Shown here in pieces: positions 36,752-45,637 of a stretch of 64,000 bases of DNA. The notes beneath the pieces were generated by a model. That model was not told the origin of the DNA, searched no databases, and worked only from the letters and a program-made list of their open reading frames with translations. Position numbers and translations under genes: made by a program. This DNA is from Burkholderiales bacterium (GTDB taxonomy: Bacteria; Pseudomonadota; Gammaproteobacteria; Burkholderiales; Ga0077523): positions 7,285 through 71,284 of the forward strand of contig JALHMS010000013.1 of assembly GCA_022843925.1 (NCBI GenBank), read 5' to 3'. Every line of letters begins with the position of its first letter. Position 1 is the first letter of the stretch.

Positions 36752-37681
36752 CTACAGCCGCGCAAGGTCCAGCGGCCGCGTCAGGTCGACGCCGGGCAGC
36801 GTCGCCTCGATCAGGGCGTCGAGCTGGGCCTCGGCACCGGGCGGAAGACCCGCACCGGGGTGCCGCACCGTGTTGCCTTCGATGGCGCCGCGGCGGCGGA
36901 GGATCTCCTTGCGCACGGCGACGCCCGGCTGCTGCTCGAACACGATGAGCGGCAGGAAGCGCGTGTAGAGACTTCGCGCCCGGGCGGTGTCGCCGGCACG
37001 CATCGCCTCGACCATGCCCATCAGCACTTCGGGGAACGCGAACCCGGTGTTGAATCCGGCACTGCCCGCTTCGAGATCGAACAGGCCGTAGAGTGCGCCG
37101 AGGCCGGTCATGATGGTCGGGCCATCGGGGCCGAGCGCCGCGATCAGCGAGCGCAGCTTCGGCGGCGTGGGCACGGCCTCCTCCTTGATGCCGACGATCC
37201 CGGGAACCTCCTTCGCGATCCGCACGAGCAGCGGAACGGGCATGTGCACGGCGGTCGATGCGGGATGGTCCTGCACGACGATCGGCAGCGGGCTGTCGGT
37301 GCCGACGCGGCGGTAGTACTCGAAGAGCCGGTCGTCGTTGGGGACCGGCTCGGCCGACGCCGCGATCATCACGCCGCGCGCGCCGAGATCCGCGGCCATC
37401 TTCACGAGGTCGAGCGTGGCGCGCGTGCCCGGATGGCTCGCGCCGACGATCACGGGCGTCGACCCGGCTGCGGCGACGGCCGTGCGGATCGCGAGTTCGC
37501 GATCGCGGTCGGACAGCCGGTTGGATTCGCCGAGGACACCCAGCACCGTCACGCCATCGACGCCGAGACCGGCCATGAAGCGCACGAGGCGGTCGAGCGA
37601 GGCGGTGTCGACGGATTCGTCGGTGTGGAAGGGCGTGGCCAGGATGGGCACGACGCCGGAGAAGCGGAGGTTGTCGGTCAT
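36752..37681 (-). CDS. DapA/NAL-superfamily aldolase or dehydratase of unknown substrate
   Basis: A 309-residue TIM-barrel protein of the dihydrodipicolinate synthase family. The Schiff-base lysine is present in GIVGIKEEA. Two usual active-site motifs are changed: GTTGE reads GVLGE, and the YNxP tyrosine motif reads QDHP. It is therefore unlikely to make dihydrodipicolinate and probably acts on another 2-oxo acid. It diverges from an HpcH/HpaI aldolase gene with 118 bp between starts, which suggests a shared sugar-acid or aromatic pathway. Confidence 0.85.
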   Translation of the reverse strand: MTDNLRFSGVVPILATPFHTDESVDTASLDRLVRFMAGLGVDGVTVLGVLGESNRLSDRDRELAIRTAVAAAGSTPVIVGASHPGTRATLDLVKMAADLGARGVMIAASAEPVPNDDRLFEYYRRVGTDSPLPIVVQDHPASTAVHMPVPLLVRIAKEVPGIVGIKEEAVPTPPKLRSLIAALGPDGPTIMTGLGALYGLFDLEAGSAGFNTGFAFPEVLMGMVEAMRAGDTARARSLYTRFLPLIVFEQQPGVAVRKEILRRRGAIEGNTVRHPGAGLPPGAEAQLDALIEATLPGVDLTRPLDLARL

Positions 37682-37711
37682 GGTGCGCCGGATTCTGTTC
37701 GACCGGCGACC

Positions 37712-37750
37712 GCCTGTAAACGCCGCCTGTAAACGCCGCCTGTGAACGTC
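37712..37750. repeat. Three 13-bp direct repeats between divergent aldolase genes
   Basis: GCCTGTAAACGCC is repeated at 37712, 37725 and (with two changes) 37738. It lies between the divergent DapA-like and HpaI-type genes. Iterons of this kind can be a regulator site, but simple slippage is also possible. Confidence 0.6.
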
Positions 37751-37799
37751 GCGCGTGGATACAATCGGCCGCTTCCGTCACGACGCAGGGGAAGAGGTC

Positions 37800-38564
37800 A
37801 TGGATATGCCGGTCAACAGGTTCAAGCAGGGGCTCGCCGCCGGGAAGCAGCAGGCCGGGTGCTGGATGAGTCTCGGGAGCCCCGTGGCCGCGGAGATCTG
37901 CGCCGGCGCCGGGTTCGACTGGGTGCTGATCGACATGGAGCACGCGCCGAACGAGATCCCCAACGTCCACGCGCAATTGCAGGCCGTGGCGCCGTATCCG
38001 GTGTCGCCCGTCGTGCGCCCTCCGTGGAACGACACCGTGTTGATGAAGCGGCTGCTCGACCTCGGCGTGCAGTCGTTCATCATCCCCTACGTCGAGACCG
38101 CCGAAGAAGCCCGGGCCGCCGTGGCCGCCACCCGCTATGCACCCCATGGCGTGCGCGGCGTGTCGACGAGCTCGCGCGCGAACCGCTACGGCCGCGTCAC
38201 CGACTACTTCCAGCGGGTGCACGACGAGATGTGCGTCGTCGTGCAACTCGAATCGAGCAAGGGCTTCGACAATCTCGACGAGATCGCTGCCGTCGAGGGC
38301 GTCGACGGCGTGTTCGTCGGGCCGCAGGACTTCGCGGCGGGCTTCGGCCATCTGAACAATCCCGCCCATCCGGACGTCCGCGCGAAGATCACCACGGCGC
38401 TGCAGCGCATCCGAGCGAAGGGCAAGGGCGCGGGGATCCTGTCGTTCAACGAAGCCGATGCGAAGGGCTGGATCGCCCAGGGCGCGAACTTCGTCGCCGT
38501 CACCTCCGACCAGTTCCTGCTCGTGAAGAACACGTCGGCGGTGGTCGAGGCCTTCCGGACGTGA
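37800..38564 (+). CDS. HpcH/HpaI-family class II aldolase
   Basis: A metal-dependent aldolase of 254 residues related to 2,4-dihydroxyhept-2-ene-dioate and 2-keto-3-deoxy-rhamnonate aldolases. Motifs: IDMEHAPNE, RPPWND, metal Glu in VQLESSKGF and Asp in FVGPQDF. The ATG at 37800 is chosen over an upstream in-frame ATG since GAAGAGG precedes it and the family N-terminus starts NRFKQGL. It converges with an outer membrane protein gene. Confidence 0.9.
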   Translation: MDMPVNRFKQGLAAGKQQAGCWMSLGSPVAAEICAGAGFDWVLIDMEHAPNEIPNVHAQLQAVAPYPVSPVVRPPWNDTVLMKRLLDLGVQSFIIPYVETAEEARAAVAATRYAPHGVRGVSTSSRANRYGRVTDYFQRVHDEMCVVVQLESSKGFDNLDEIAAVEGVDGVFVGPQDFAAGFGHLNNPAHPDVRAKITTALQRIRAKGKGAGILSFNEADAKGWIAQGANFVAVTSDQFLLVKNTSAVVEAFRT

Positions 38565-38583
38565 TCCCGCGCACGGGCGTCGG

Positions 38584-39147
38584 TCAGAATCGGATGCCGA
38601 TGCCTGCGCGCAGCACCCACGGGCTCGAGTACGGCGCCGGCGCCGAGTAGCCGCCGTAGCTGAAGTTGTAGAGCAGCATCAGGTGGGCGGAGGCATTGGC
38701 CCCCAGAGGCTGCGAGACCCCGCCCCCGGCGAGCAGCCCGGTGGCGTTCTTGCGGTAGGTCGACAGATTGCTGCGATAGACATCGTAGTTCAGGTACTCG
38801 ACCTCGGCCTGCGCGAAGAAGGGCCCGGGCAGGTGGTACCGGCCGAACACGCTGCCGCCGGCATCCTGGGTGTTCAGGTCGCGCCCGAAGCGCGTGTCGT
38901 TGCGCAGGCGGTAGAAGAGACTCGCGCCGACCTCCACCTCTTCCGTCACACGGTACGACAGGTAGGGCGCCACCATCAGGAACGAGACGTCGCCCGCGCC
39001 GGCGCTGATGCCGCCGCCGAACGAGTAGCGTCCCGACCCGCCCCCGAGCGCGATTTGCGCGGCGGCAGGCGTGGCGCCGATGCCGCCGAGGGCTGCGAGC
39101 ACGGCGTACGGAAGCAAGCGACGGAGACGGGGCTGTCGGTGGGTCAC
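38584..39147 (-). CDS. Putative outer membrane beta-barrel protein
   Basis: A 187-residue protein with a signal peptide (LPYAVLAALGGIGATPAAA) followed by alternating strands with aromatic girdles and a C-terminus ending in Phe (RAGIGIRF), as expected for a small beta-barrel. I cannot name the family. A GTG at 39147 preceded by GAGGA is a better start than the ATG at 39183, which lacks a Shine-Dalgarno. Confidence 0.7.
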   Translation of the reverse strand: MTHRQPRLRRLLPYAVLAALGGIGATPAAAQIALGGGSGRYSFGGGISAGAGDVSFLMVAPYLSYRVTEEVEVGASLFYRLRNDTRFGRDLNTQDAGGSVFGRYHLPGPFFAQAEVEYLNYDVYRSNLSTYRKNATGLLAGGGVSQPLGANASAHLMLLYNFSYGGYSAPAPYSSPWVLRAGIGIRF

Positions 39148-39232
39148 GGGAGGTATCCTCGATGGATGTCGTCGGCCATCCATGATGCCGGATTCGAGCA
39201 GGCATCATCGCCACACCCCATCGGAGGACAGC

Positions 39233-39694
39233 ATGCCCCGCACACGTTTCGACAACCTCGCCGATCTCGAGCCGAAGGTCGGCACCGAGATCGCCGTCAG
39301 CGACTGGCTGGAGATCACGCAGGCCCGCGTCGACCGCTTCGCCGAGGCGACCGACGATCACCAGTGGATCCATGTCGATCCGGAACGTGCGAAGCGCGAC
39401 TCGCCCTACGGAGGCACGATCGCCCACGGCTACCTCACGCTCTCTCTGATCGCGGGGTTCATGGCGAACACCGTCGAGATCGGCGGGACGCGCATGGGCG
39501 TCAACTACGGGACGAACCGCGTCCGATTCACCGATCCCGTGCCGGTCGGCAGCCGGATCCGCGCACGCATCGGGCTTGCGAAGTACGAGGCGGTTCCCGG
39601 TGGCGCCCAGCTCACGTGGAACGTGACGATCGAACGCGAGGGATCGATCAAGCCGGCGATGGTCGCCGAGACGGTGTCGCGGCGATACGTGTAG
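39233..39694 (+). CDS. MaoC-like (R)-specific enoyl-CoA hydratase
   Basis: A hot-dog fold hydratase of 153 residues. The catalytic Asp/His pair is in the hydratase 2 motif DDHQWIHVDPERA, followed by SPYGGTIAHGYLTLSL. Such enzymes hydrate trans-2-enoyl-CoA, for beta-oxidation or PHA supply. The ATG at 39233 has GGAGGA 5 nt upstream. It converges with the LigB gene. Confidence 0.9.
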   Translation: MPRTRFDNLADLEPKVGTEIAVSDWLEITQARVDRFAEATDDHQWIHVDPERAKRDSPYGGTIAHGYLTLSLIAGFMANTVEIGGTRMGVNYGTNRVRFTDPVPVGSRIRARIGLAKYEAVPGGAQLTWNVTIEREGSIKPAMVAETVSRRYV

Positions 39695-39707
39695 ACGTGC
39701 CGTCCGG

Positions 39708-40508
39708 TCAGGCCGCCAGCCGCTCCGCGCCGAACGCGTAGTCGTCCATCCCGATCACGCCGAAGGTCACGCCCGCGTGGAGGCGTTCGTGGCGCTCTGC
39801 GCCCGCAGCCGCTCCCAGGGCCACGTGGAACGGCAGGATGTGGTCCTCGGTCGGATGGGCTCGGGCAGCCGAGGGCGCCAGTTCCCGATACCGCACGAGC
39901 GACGCGTCGTCGCGCGCCGCGACGCGCCCGGCGAACCAGTCCTGGAAGTCCTTCACGTACGACAGCGCGGTGGCGTCCTCGGGCAGCATGCGGAACTCGC
40001 CGAGGTTGTGCGTGATGCTGCCCGACCCGACGATCAGCACGCCTTCGTCCGCGAGCGGTGCGAGCGCTTTGCCGATCCGGAGGTGATGCACCGCGCCGAG
40101 GTGCGGCTGGATCGACAACTGCGCGACCGGGATGTCCGCCTGCGGATACATGTGTCGCAACGGCACCCACGCGCCGTGGTCCAGGCCCTGCGAGGCATCG
40201 ATGTCGATATCGTGCCCCGCACCCGCCAGCAGGTCCAGCACGCGTTTCGCGAGCCCGGGTGCGCCAGGCGCCGGATAGCGGATGTCGTACAGCGGCTTCG
40301 GGAATCCGAAGAAGTCGTGGATGGTCTTCGGCGAGGCGGCGCCGGAGACGGCAGGTCGGGCGGTTTCCCAATGGGCCGACACCGCGAGGATCGCCTTCGG
40401 CCGGGGGATGCGCGCGACAGCCGCGGTGAGCGCGTCGCCGGCGCGACCGGGGTCGATGGCGAAGGTGGGCGCGCCGTGGGAGAGGAAGAGCGTGGGCAGG
40501 GACGCCAT
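39708..40508 (-). CDS. LigB-family extradiol dioxygenase (4,5-DOPA dioxygenase type)
   Basis: A class III ring-cleavage family protein of 266 residues, similar to YgiD. Metal-binding histidines are in LFLSHGAPTFAID, LAVSAHWET and IQPHLGAVHH, with GSGSITHNLGEFR. The substrate could be a catechol such as DOPA; activity of this subgroup is often poorly known. The ATG at 40508 fits the conserved start; the frame reads far upstream by chance. Confidence 0.88.
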   Translation of the reverse strand: MASLPTLFLSHGAPTFAIDPGRAGDALTAAVARIPRPKAILAVSAHWETARPAVSGAASPKTIHDFFGFPKPLYDIRYPAPGAPGLAKRVLDLLAGAGHDIDIDASQGLDHGAWVPLRHMYPQADIPVAQLSIQPHLGAVHHLRIGKALAPLADEGVLIVGSGSITHNLGEFRMLPEDATALSYVKDFQDWFAGRVAARDDASLVRYRELAPSAARAHPTEDHILPFHVALGAAAGAERHERLHAGVTFGVIGMDDYAFGAERLAA

Positions 40509-40691
40509 GGGGACTCCGCTGGATGCTGGGGTTCGACTGCATGAGCAGCAGTTGCGGACCGATTCCACCACACGCAAGGGGCGCGCGGCCTCGCGTGCCT
40601 GCACGGCGGGTTTGCACGGCTGCGAACGGGCGTGCCGTCTTCCGGTGCTTCGACCATAATCTGCGCCCCGATTCAGGCAGGAGACCCTGGC

Positions 40692-41126
40692 GTGGCACGA
40701 GCGGATTTCCGGTTCACGCATCCGATGCGGGTGCGCTGGGCCGAGGTGGACCGGCAGGGCATCGTCTTCAACGCCCACTACCTCATGTACTTCGACGTGG
40801 GGATCACCGAGTACTGGCGGGCATCGGGCTTCCCGTATCCCGAGGGGCTGGTGGACCACGGCAGCGATCTCTACGTCGTCAAGGCGACGGTCGAGTACCA
40901 CCGGTCGGCCGAGTACGACGACGAGATGGAGGTCTGCGTGCGGGTGGCGCGCATCGGCCGCTCGAGCATGGTCTTCGCGATCGAGATCCATCGCGGACCG
41001 GACCATCTGGTGAGCGGCGAGGTCGTCTACGTCAACGCCGATCCCGCGACGCGCAAGTCGGCGTCCGTACCGGTATCGCTCCGGGAGGCCATCACCCGGT
41101 TCGAGGGGCGCGATCCCTCCGCGTGA
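40692..41126 (+). CDS. Acyl-CoA thioesterase, 4-hydroxybenzoyl-CoA type
   Basis: A 144-residue single hot-dog domain. The active-site Asp lies in RWAEVDRQGIVFNAHYLMY, the signature of the 4HBT/YbgC group. A GTG at 40692 gives the correct N-terminus; the ORF extends upstream without homology. It diverges from the LigB gene and is followed by acyl-CoA dehydrogenase genes on the same strand. Confidence 0.88.
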   Translation: MARADFRFTHPMRVRWAEVDRQGIVFNAHYLMYFDVGITEYWRASGFPYPEGLVDHGSDLYVVKATVEYHRSAEYDDEMEVCVRVARIGRSSMVFAIEIHRGPDHLVSGEVVYVNADPATRKSASVPVSLREAITRFEGRDPSA

Positions 41127-41294
41127 CGGCTGCGGCGGACCGCGCCGGCTTTGTGGATCCGCGGGGCGCGGTGGCATACTCGACGACCGTTCTTCGCCCT
41201 GTCCCGCGGCACCCCCGTGCCCGACCGGGGTGCCGGCTTCCGCAGTCCCGTCTTCAATACCGAGGTGACGCCGTTCACCGCAGGAGGAGTGTTC

Positions 41295-42515
41295 ATGGAT
41301 TTCGATTTCCCGCCCAAGGTCAAGGAACTGCAGTCCCGTGTGAGTGCCTTCATGGAGGCGCACGTCCTGCCGAACGAGGCCACCTTCATCGCCGAGGTCG
41401 ACGAGAACCGCCGCAACGGCAACGCCTGGATCCCCACCAAGATCATCGAGACGTTGAAAGAGAAGGCGAAAGCGGAAGGCCTGTGGAACCTCTGGCGGCC
41501 GAAGGCCCATGGCGGCACGCTGACCAACCTCGAATACGCGCCGCTCTGCGAGATCATGGGCCGCGTCACGTGGGGCCCGGAAGTGTTCAACTGCTCCGCG
41601 CCCGACACCGGCAACATGGAAGTGCTGCTGCGCTACGGCAGCCCGGAACACCAGAAGCAGTGGCTGGAGCCGCTGCTCGCCGGTGAATTCCGCTCCGCCT
41701 TCCTGATGACCGAACCCGAAGTGGCTTCCTCCGACGCCACCAACATCCAGTGCCGCATCGAGCGCGTGGGTGACGAGTACGTCATCAACGGCCGCAAGTG
41801 GTGGTCGTCGGGCGTCGGCGATCCCCGTTGCAAGATCTTCATCCTGATGGGCAAGTCCGACCCGGACAACGCCGACCCGTACAAGCGCCAGTCGATGATC
41901 CTGGTACCGGCCGACGCGCCCGGCGTGAAGGTCCTCCGCCATCTGTCCGTGTTCGGCTACGACGACGCGCCCCACGGCCACATGGAAGTCCTGCTCGAGA
42001 ACGTCCGCGTCCCGGCGTCCAACATGCTATTGGGCGAAGGCCGTGGTTTCGAGATCGCCCAGGGCCGCCTCGGGCCCGGCCGTATCCACCACTGCATGCG
42101 GATCATCGGCCAGGCGGAGCGCGCCCTCGAGCTCATGTGCAAGCGCCTCCAGTCGCGCGTCGCGTTCGGCAAGCCGGTCTCGGATCAGTCCGTGTGGCAC
42201 GAGCGCATCGCGGAATCGCGCTGCATGATCGAACAGGCCCGCCTGCTCACGCTGAAGGCCGCCTACAAGATGGACACCGTGGGCAACAAGGAAGCGCGGG
42301 CCGAGATCGCCATGATCAAGATCGTCGCGCCGAACATGGCCCAGCAGGTCATCGACTGGGCCATCCAGGCCCACGGCGGTGGCGGCATCTCCGACGCCTT
42401 CCCGCTCGCCTGGATGTACGCGTGGAACCGCACGCTGCGCCTGGCGGACGGTCCGGACGAAGTGCACCGCAACCAGCTCGCGAAGTTCGAGCTGCGCAGC
42501 CACCAGCACCGCTGA
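41295..42515 (+). CDS. Acyl-CoA dehydrogenase, ACAD10/11-like
   Basis: A FAD-dependent acyl-CoA dehydrogenase of 406 residues. Flavin and substrate-binding segments are recognisable: [16 protein letters not shown], the RKWWSSG loop, QSRVAFGKP and [12 protein letters not shown]. The C-terminal [16 protein letters not shown] is seen in ACAD10/11-type enzymes. AGGAGGAG lies 5 nt before the ATG. It starts a run with a glutathione transferase and a second dehydrogenase, probably a fatty or branched acid catabolic cluster. Confidence 0.92.
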   Translation: MDFDFPPKVKELQSRVSAFMEAHVLPNEATFIAEVDENRRNGNAWIPTKIIETLKEKAKAEGLWNLWRPKAHGGTLTNLEYAPLCEIMGRVTWGPEVFNCSAPDTGNMEVLLRYGSPEHQKQWLEPLLAGEFRSAFLMTEPEVASSDATNIQCRIERVGDEYVINGRKWWSSGVGDPRCKIFILMGKSDPDNADPYKRQSMILVPADAPGVKVLRHLSVFGYDDAPHGHMEVLLENVRVPASNMLLGEGRGFEIAQGRLGPGRIHHCMRIIGQAERALELMCKRLQSRVAFGKPVSDQSVWHERIAESRCMIEQARLLTLKAAYKMDTVGNKEARAEIAMIKIVAPNMAQQVIDWAIQAHGGGGISDAFPLAWMYAWNRTLRLADGPDEVHRNQLAKFELRSHQHR

Positions 42516-42599
42516 TCGCCGTCGTCCGATTGCAGTCGCGGCGGGGCGTCTTCGGGCGTCCTGCCGCTTGATGTTCCCCCATCCTCGAGGAGTGCCTCC

Positions 42600-43268
42600 A
42601 TGCTGCAGCTGTGCGGTTTCCCTGCGAGCAACTATCACAACAAGGTGAAGGTCGCGCTCATCGAGAAGGGCATTCCCTTCGAAGAGGTGATCGTCTACCC
42701 GTCGAAGGACGAGACGGTGCTGCGCGACTCCCCGATGGGCAAGCTCCCCTTCCTCCGCACGGCGCAGGGCGCGGTCGCGGAGTCGCAGGTGATCCTCGAT
42801 TACCTCGAGGACGCCTACCCCGCGCAGCCCCTGTATCCCGCCGATCCGTTCGCGCGCGCCCGTGTCCGCGAACTGATCACGATCCTCGAACTCCATCTGG
42901 AACTCGTCGTCCGGCGTCTGTACGGCGAAGCGTTCTTCGGTGGCAAGGCGTCGGACAACGCGAAGACCGAAGTGGAGAAGGCCCTGGTGAAGGGGCTCGC
43001 GGCGCTCGCCCGGCGCACCGACTTCTCGGCGTTCGCCGCCGGGGAGGCGTTCGGCGCGGCCGACTGCGTGGCTTCGATGCACCTGCCCGTGCTCGCGATG
43101 GCTACGAAGATCACGCTCGGCCGCGATCTTCTCGCCGAGCAGTTCCCCGCCGCCAAGGCCTACACGAAGCGGATCGCCGATCGACCCTCGGTGAAGCAAG
43201 TGAACGATGACCGCAAGGCCGGTGTCGAGGCGTTCAACGCGTACGTGGCGAGCAAGGCGAAGGCCTGA
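42600..43268 (+). CDS. Glutathione S-transferase family protein
   Basis: A 222-residue GST with an N-terminal thioredoxin-like domain (KLPFLRTAQGAVAESQVILDYLE includes the cis-Pro and glutathione-binding ES) and a helical C-terminal domain with AFGAADCVASMHLPV. The substrate is unknown. It sits between two acyl-CoA dehydrogenase genes, 84 bp and 29 bp away. The role may be conjugation of electrophilic intermediates, but that is a guess. Confidence 0.9.
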   Translation: MLQLCGFPASNYHNKVKVALIEKGIPFEEVIVYPSKDETVLRDSPMGKLPFLRTAQGAVAESQVILDYLEDAYPAQPLYPADPFARARVRELITILELHLELVVRRLYGEAFFGGKASDNAKTEVEKALVKGLAALARRTDFSAFAAGEAFGAADCVASMHLPVLAMATKITLGRDLLAEQFPAAKAYTKRIADRPSVKQVNDDRKAGVEAFNAYVASKAKA

Positions 43269-43297
43269 GCCACGGCTGACCTCCCGGACGCATCCCC

Positions 43298-44446
43298 ATG
43301 CCCATCGATTTCCGCCCCTCCTGGATGAACGAGGAACTCGCGATGTTCCGCGAGACCGCTGCACGCTTCGTCGAGACCGAGATGCTTCCCGACGACGAGG
43401 CCGCGCGGAAGCGTGGTCACGTGGGCCACGACCTCTGGCGCCGGGCGGGCGAGATCGGCCTCTTGTGTTCCGACATCCCCGAAGCCTGGGGTGGCGGCGG
43501 CGGCGACTTCCGTCACGAGGCCGTTTTCTGCGAGGAGATGTCGCGTCGCGGACTCACCGGCATGAGCGCCTCCGCCCACAGCATCGTCGCCCACTACTTC
43601 CTGAACCACGGGACCGAGGACCAGAAGCAGCGCTTCCTGCCGCGCATGGCGCGCGGGGAGCTCGTGGGCGCGATCGCGATGACCGAGCCCGGCGCGGGAT
43701 CTGACCTGCAGGGCATCCGCACGCGGGCCGAGCGGCGCGGCGACAGCTACGTCATCAACGGATCCAAGACCTTCATCACCAACGGTTTTCTCGCGGGCGT
43801 GGTGCTCGTCGTGGCGAAGACCGACGCCGCTGCCGGCGCGCGTGGCACGTCGATCCTCGTGGTCGAGACGCAGGACTGCGCCGGGTACCGCGTCGGCCGC
43901 GTGCTCGACAAGATCGGCCTGAAGGCGCAGGACACTTCCGAACTCTTCTTCGACGACGTGACGGTGCCGGCGGCCAATCTGCTCGGCGGCCGGGAAGGGC
44001 AGGGGTTCTACCAGCTCATGGCAGACCTTCCCTACGAGCGCACATTCATCGGTGTGGGCGCGGTGGCAGCGATGGAGGGCGCCTACGAAGCGACACTGGC
44101 GTACGTGCGAGAGCGTAAGGCGTTCGGGAAGCCCGTCGCGGAATTCCAGAACACCAAGTTCAAGCTGGCGGAGATCGCCACGACCACGAAGGTCGCGCGC
44201 ACGTTCGTCGATCACTGCGTGGAGCGCCTCGTGGCCGGCACGCTCGACACCGCCACCGCGTCGATGGTGAAGCTCTGGACCAGCGACCAGCAGGGGCAGG
44301 TCATCGACGAATGCCTGCAGCTCTTCGGCGGGTACGGCTACATGAACGAATACATGATCGCCCGCATGTACGCCGACGCGCGCATCCAGCGCATCTACGG
44401 AGGCACGAACGAGATCATGAAGGAAGTGATCTCGCGGGCGTTGTAG
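43298..44446 (+). CDS. Acyl-CoA dehydrogenase, long-chain/glutaryl-like
   Basis: A 382-residue acyl-CoA dehydrogenase with AMTEPGAGSDLQGI, NGSKTFITNG and the C-terminal YGGTNEIMKEVISRAL. In place of the YEGT glutamate used by medium- and short-chain enzymes there is YGGT. The catalytic base is therefore probably the Glu in LPYERTFIG, as in long-chain enzymes. The gene ends just before the 129-bp repeat array. Confidence 0.92.
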   Translation: MPIDFRPSWMNEELAMFRETAARFVETEMLPDDEAARKRGHVGHDLWRRAGEIGLLCSDIPEAWGGGGGDFRHEAVFCEEMSRRGLTGMSASAHSIVAHYFLNHGTEDQKQRFLPRMARGELVGAIAMTEPGAGSDLQGIRTRAERRGDSYVINGSKTFITNGFLAGVVLVVAKTDAAAGARGTSILVVETQDCAGYRVGRVLDKIGLKAQDTSELFFDDVTVPAANLLGGREGQGFYQLMADLPYERTFIGVGAVAAMEGAYEATLAYVRERKAFGKPVAEFQNTKFKLAEIATTTKVARTFVDHCVERLVAGTLDTATASMVKLWTSDQQGQVIDECLQLFGGYGYMNEYMIARMYADARIQRIYGGTNEIMKEVISRAL

Positions 44447-45637
44447 ACCGATTCCCGCGTCGGGTTGTTTCCAGCGCCGACGAATCCAGTAGCGAGCCCC
44501 CTTCGTGGGTCGAGCACCGCTCGACGCTGCGATGGCCTGGGCACTGCTGCGAACCCAGGAACGCGGGCGTCGGGCGAAGCCCGACCCACGGGGGTTGTCT
44601 CCAGCGTCGAAGAGTCGACTTGCGAGGCTCCTCGTGGGTCGAGCACCGCTCGACGCTGCGCTGGCTTGGGCACTGCTGCGAACCCAGGAACGCGGGCGTC
44701 GGGCGAAGCCCGACCCACGGGGGTTGTCTCCAGCGTCGAAGAGTCGACTTGCGAGGCTCCTCGTGGGTCGAGCACCGCTCGACGCTACGCTGGCTTGGGC
44801 ACTGCTGCGAACCCAGGAACGAGGGCGTCGGGCGAAGCCCGACCCACGGGGGTTGTTCTCAGCGTCGAAGAGTCGACTTGCGAGGCGCTTCGTGGGTCGA
44901 GCACCGCTCGACGCTGCGCTGGCTTGGGCACTGCTGCGAACCCAGGAACGCGGGCGTCGGGCGAAGCCCGACCCACGGGAGTTGTTCTCAGCGCTGAGGA
45001 TTCCAGTAGCGAGGCTCCTCGTGGGTCGAGCACCGCTCGACGCTACGCTGGCTTGGGCACTGCTGCGAATCCAGGAACGCGGGCGTCGGGCGAAGCCCGA
45101 CCCACGGGAGTTGTTCTCAGCGCTGAGGATTCCAGTAGCGAGGCTCCTCGTGGGTCGAGCACCGCTCGACGCTGCGCTGGCTTGGGCACTGCTGCGAACC
45201 CAGGAACGCGGGCGTCGGGCGAAGCCCGACCCACGGGGGTTGTCTCCAGCGTCGAAGAGTCGACTTGCGAGGCTCCTCGTGGGTCGAGCACCGCTCGACG
45301 CTGCGCTGGCTTGGGCATTGCTGCGAATCCAGGAACGCGGGCGTCGGGCGAAGCCCGACCCACGGGGGTTGTCTCCAGCGTCGAAGAGTCGACTTGCGAG
45401 GCGCCTCGTGGGTCGAGCACCGCTCGACGCTACGCTGGCTTGGGCACTGCTGCGAATCCAGGAACGCGGGCGTCGGGCGAAGCCCGACCCACGGGGGCTG
45501 ATTTCAGCGCCAGGGATTGCGGTAGCGAGCCCCCTTCGTGGGTCGAGCACCGCTCGACGCTACGCTGGCTTGGGCACTGCTGCGAATCCAGGAACCCGGG
45601 CGTCGGGCGAAGCCCGACCCACGTCGGTGCCTGCCCC
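44447..45637. other. Intergenic region filled by palindromic array B
   Basis: About 1.2 kb between two converging genes contains no convincing gene. Long frames are open on both strands, but their products repeat every 43 residues because the DNA repeats every 129 bp. The region is described in the repeat entry at 44505-45625. Confidence 0.85.
44505..45625. repeat. 129-bp palindromic tandem array B, nine units
   Basis: Units start at 44505, 44634, 44763, 44892, 45021, 45150, 45279, 45408 and 45538: 129 bp each, except the eighth at 130. Each unit has a GTGGGTCGAGC-ACC-GCTCGAC hairpin, about 45 bp of spacer, a GTCGGGC-GAA-GCCCGAC hairpin ending in CCAC, and about 45 bp of a second spacer. The GTGGGTC of the first hairpin can also pair with GACCCAC of the second, closing a larger structure. 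Second spacers come in at least two alleles: CCAGCGTCGAAGAGTCGAC and TCAGCGCTGAGGATTCCAG. Those at the two edges of the array differ from the inner ones. It is the same family as 1-300. Confidence 0.95.

Noticed and set aside
35829-38369. An 846-codon minus-strand frame across the EamA, DapA-like and HpaI genes
   Set aside because: It overlaps three well-supported genes in other frames and has no recognisable domain.
44505-45625. CRISPR array
   Set aside because: Units are 129 bp, the repeats are palindromic extragenic elements, spacers are mostly shared between units and no cas gene is near.
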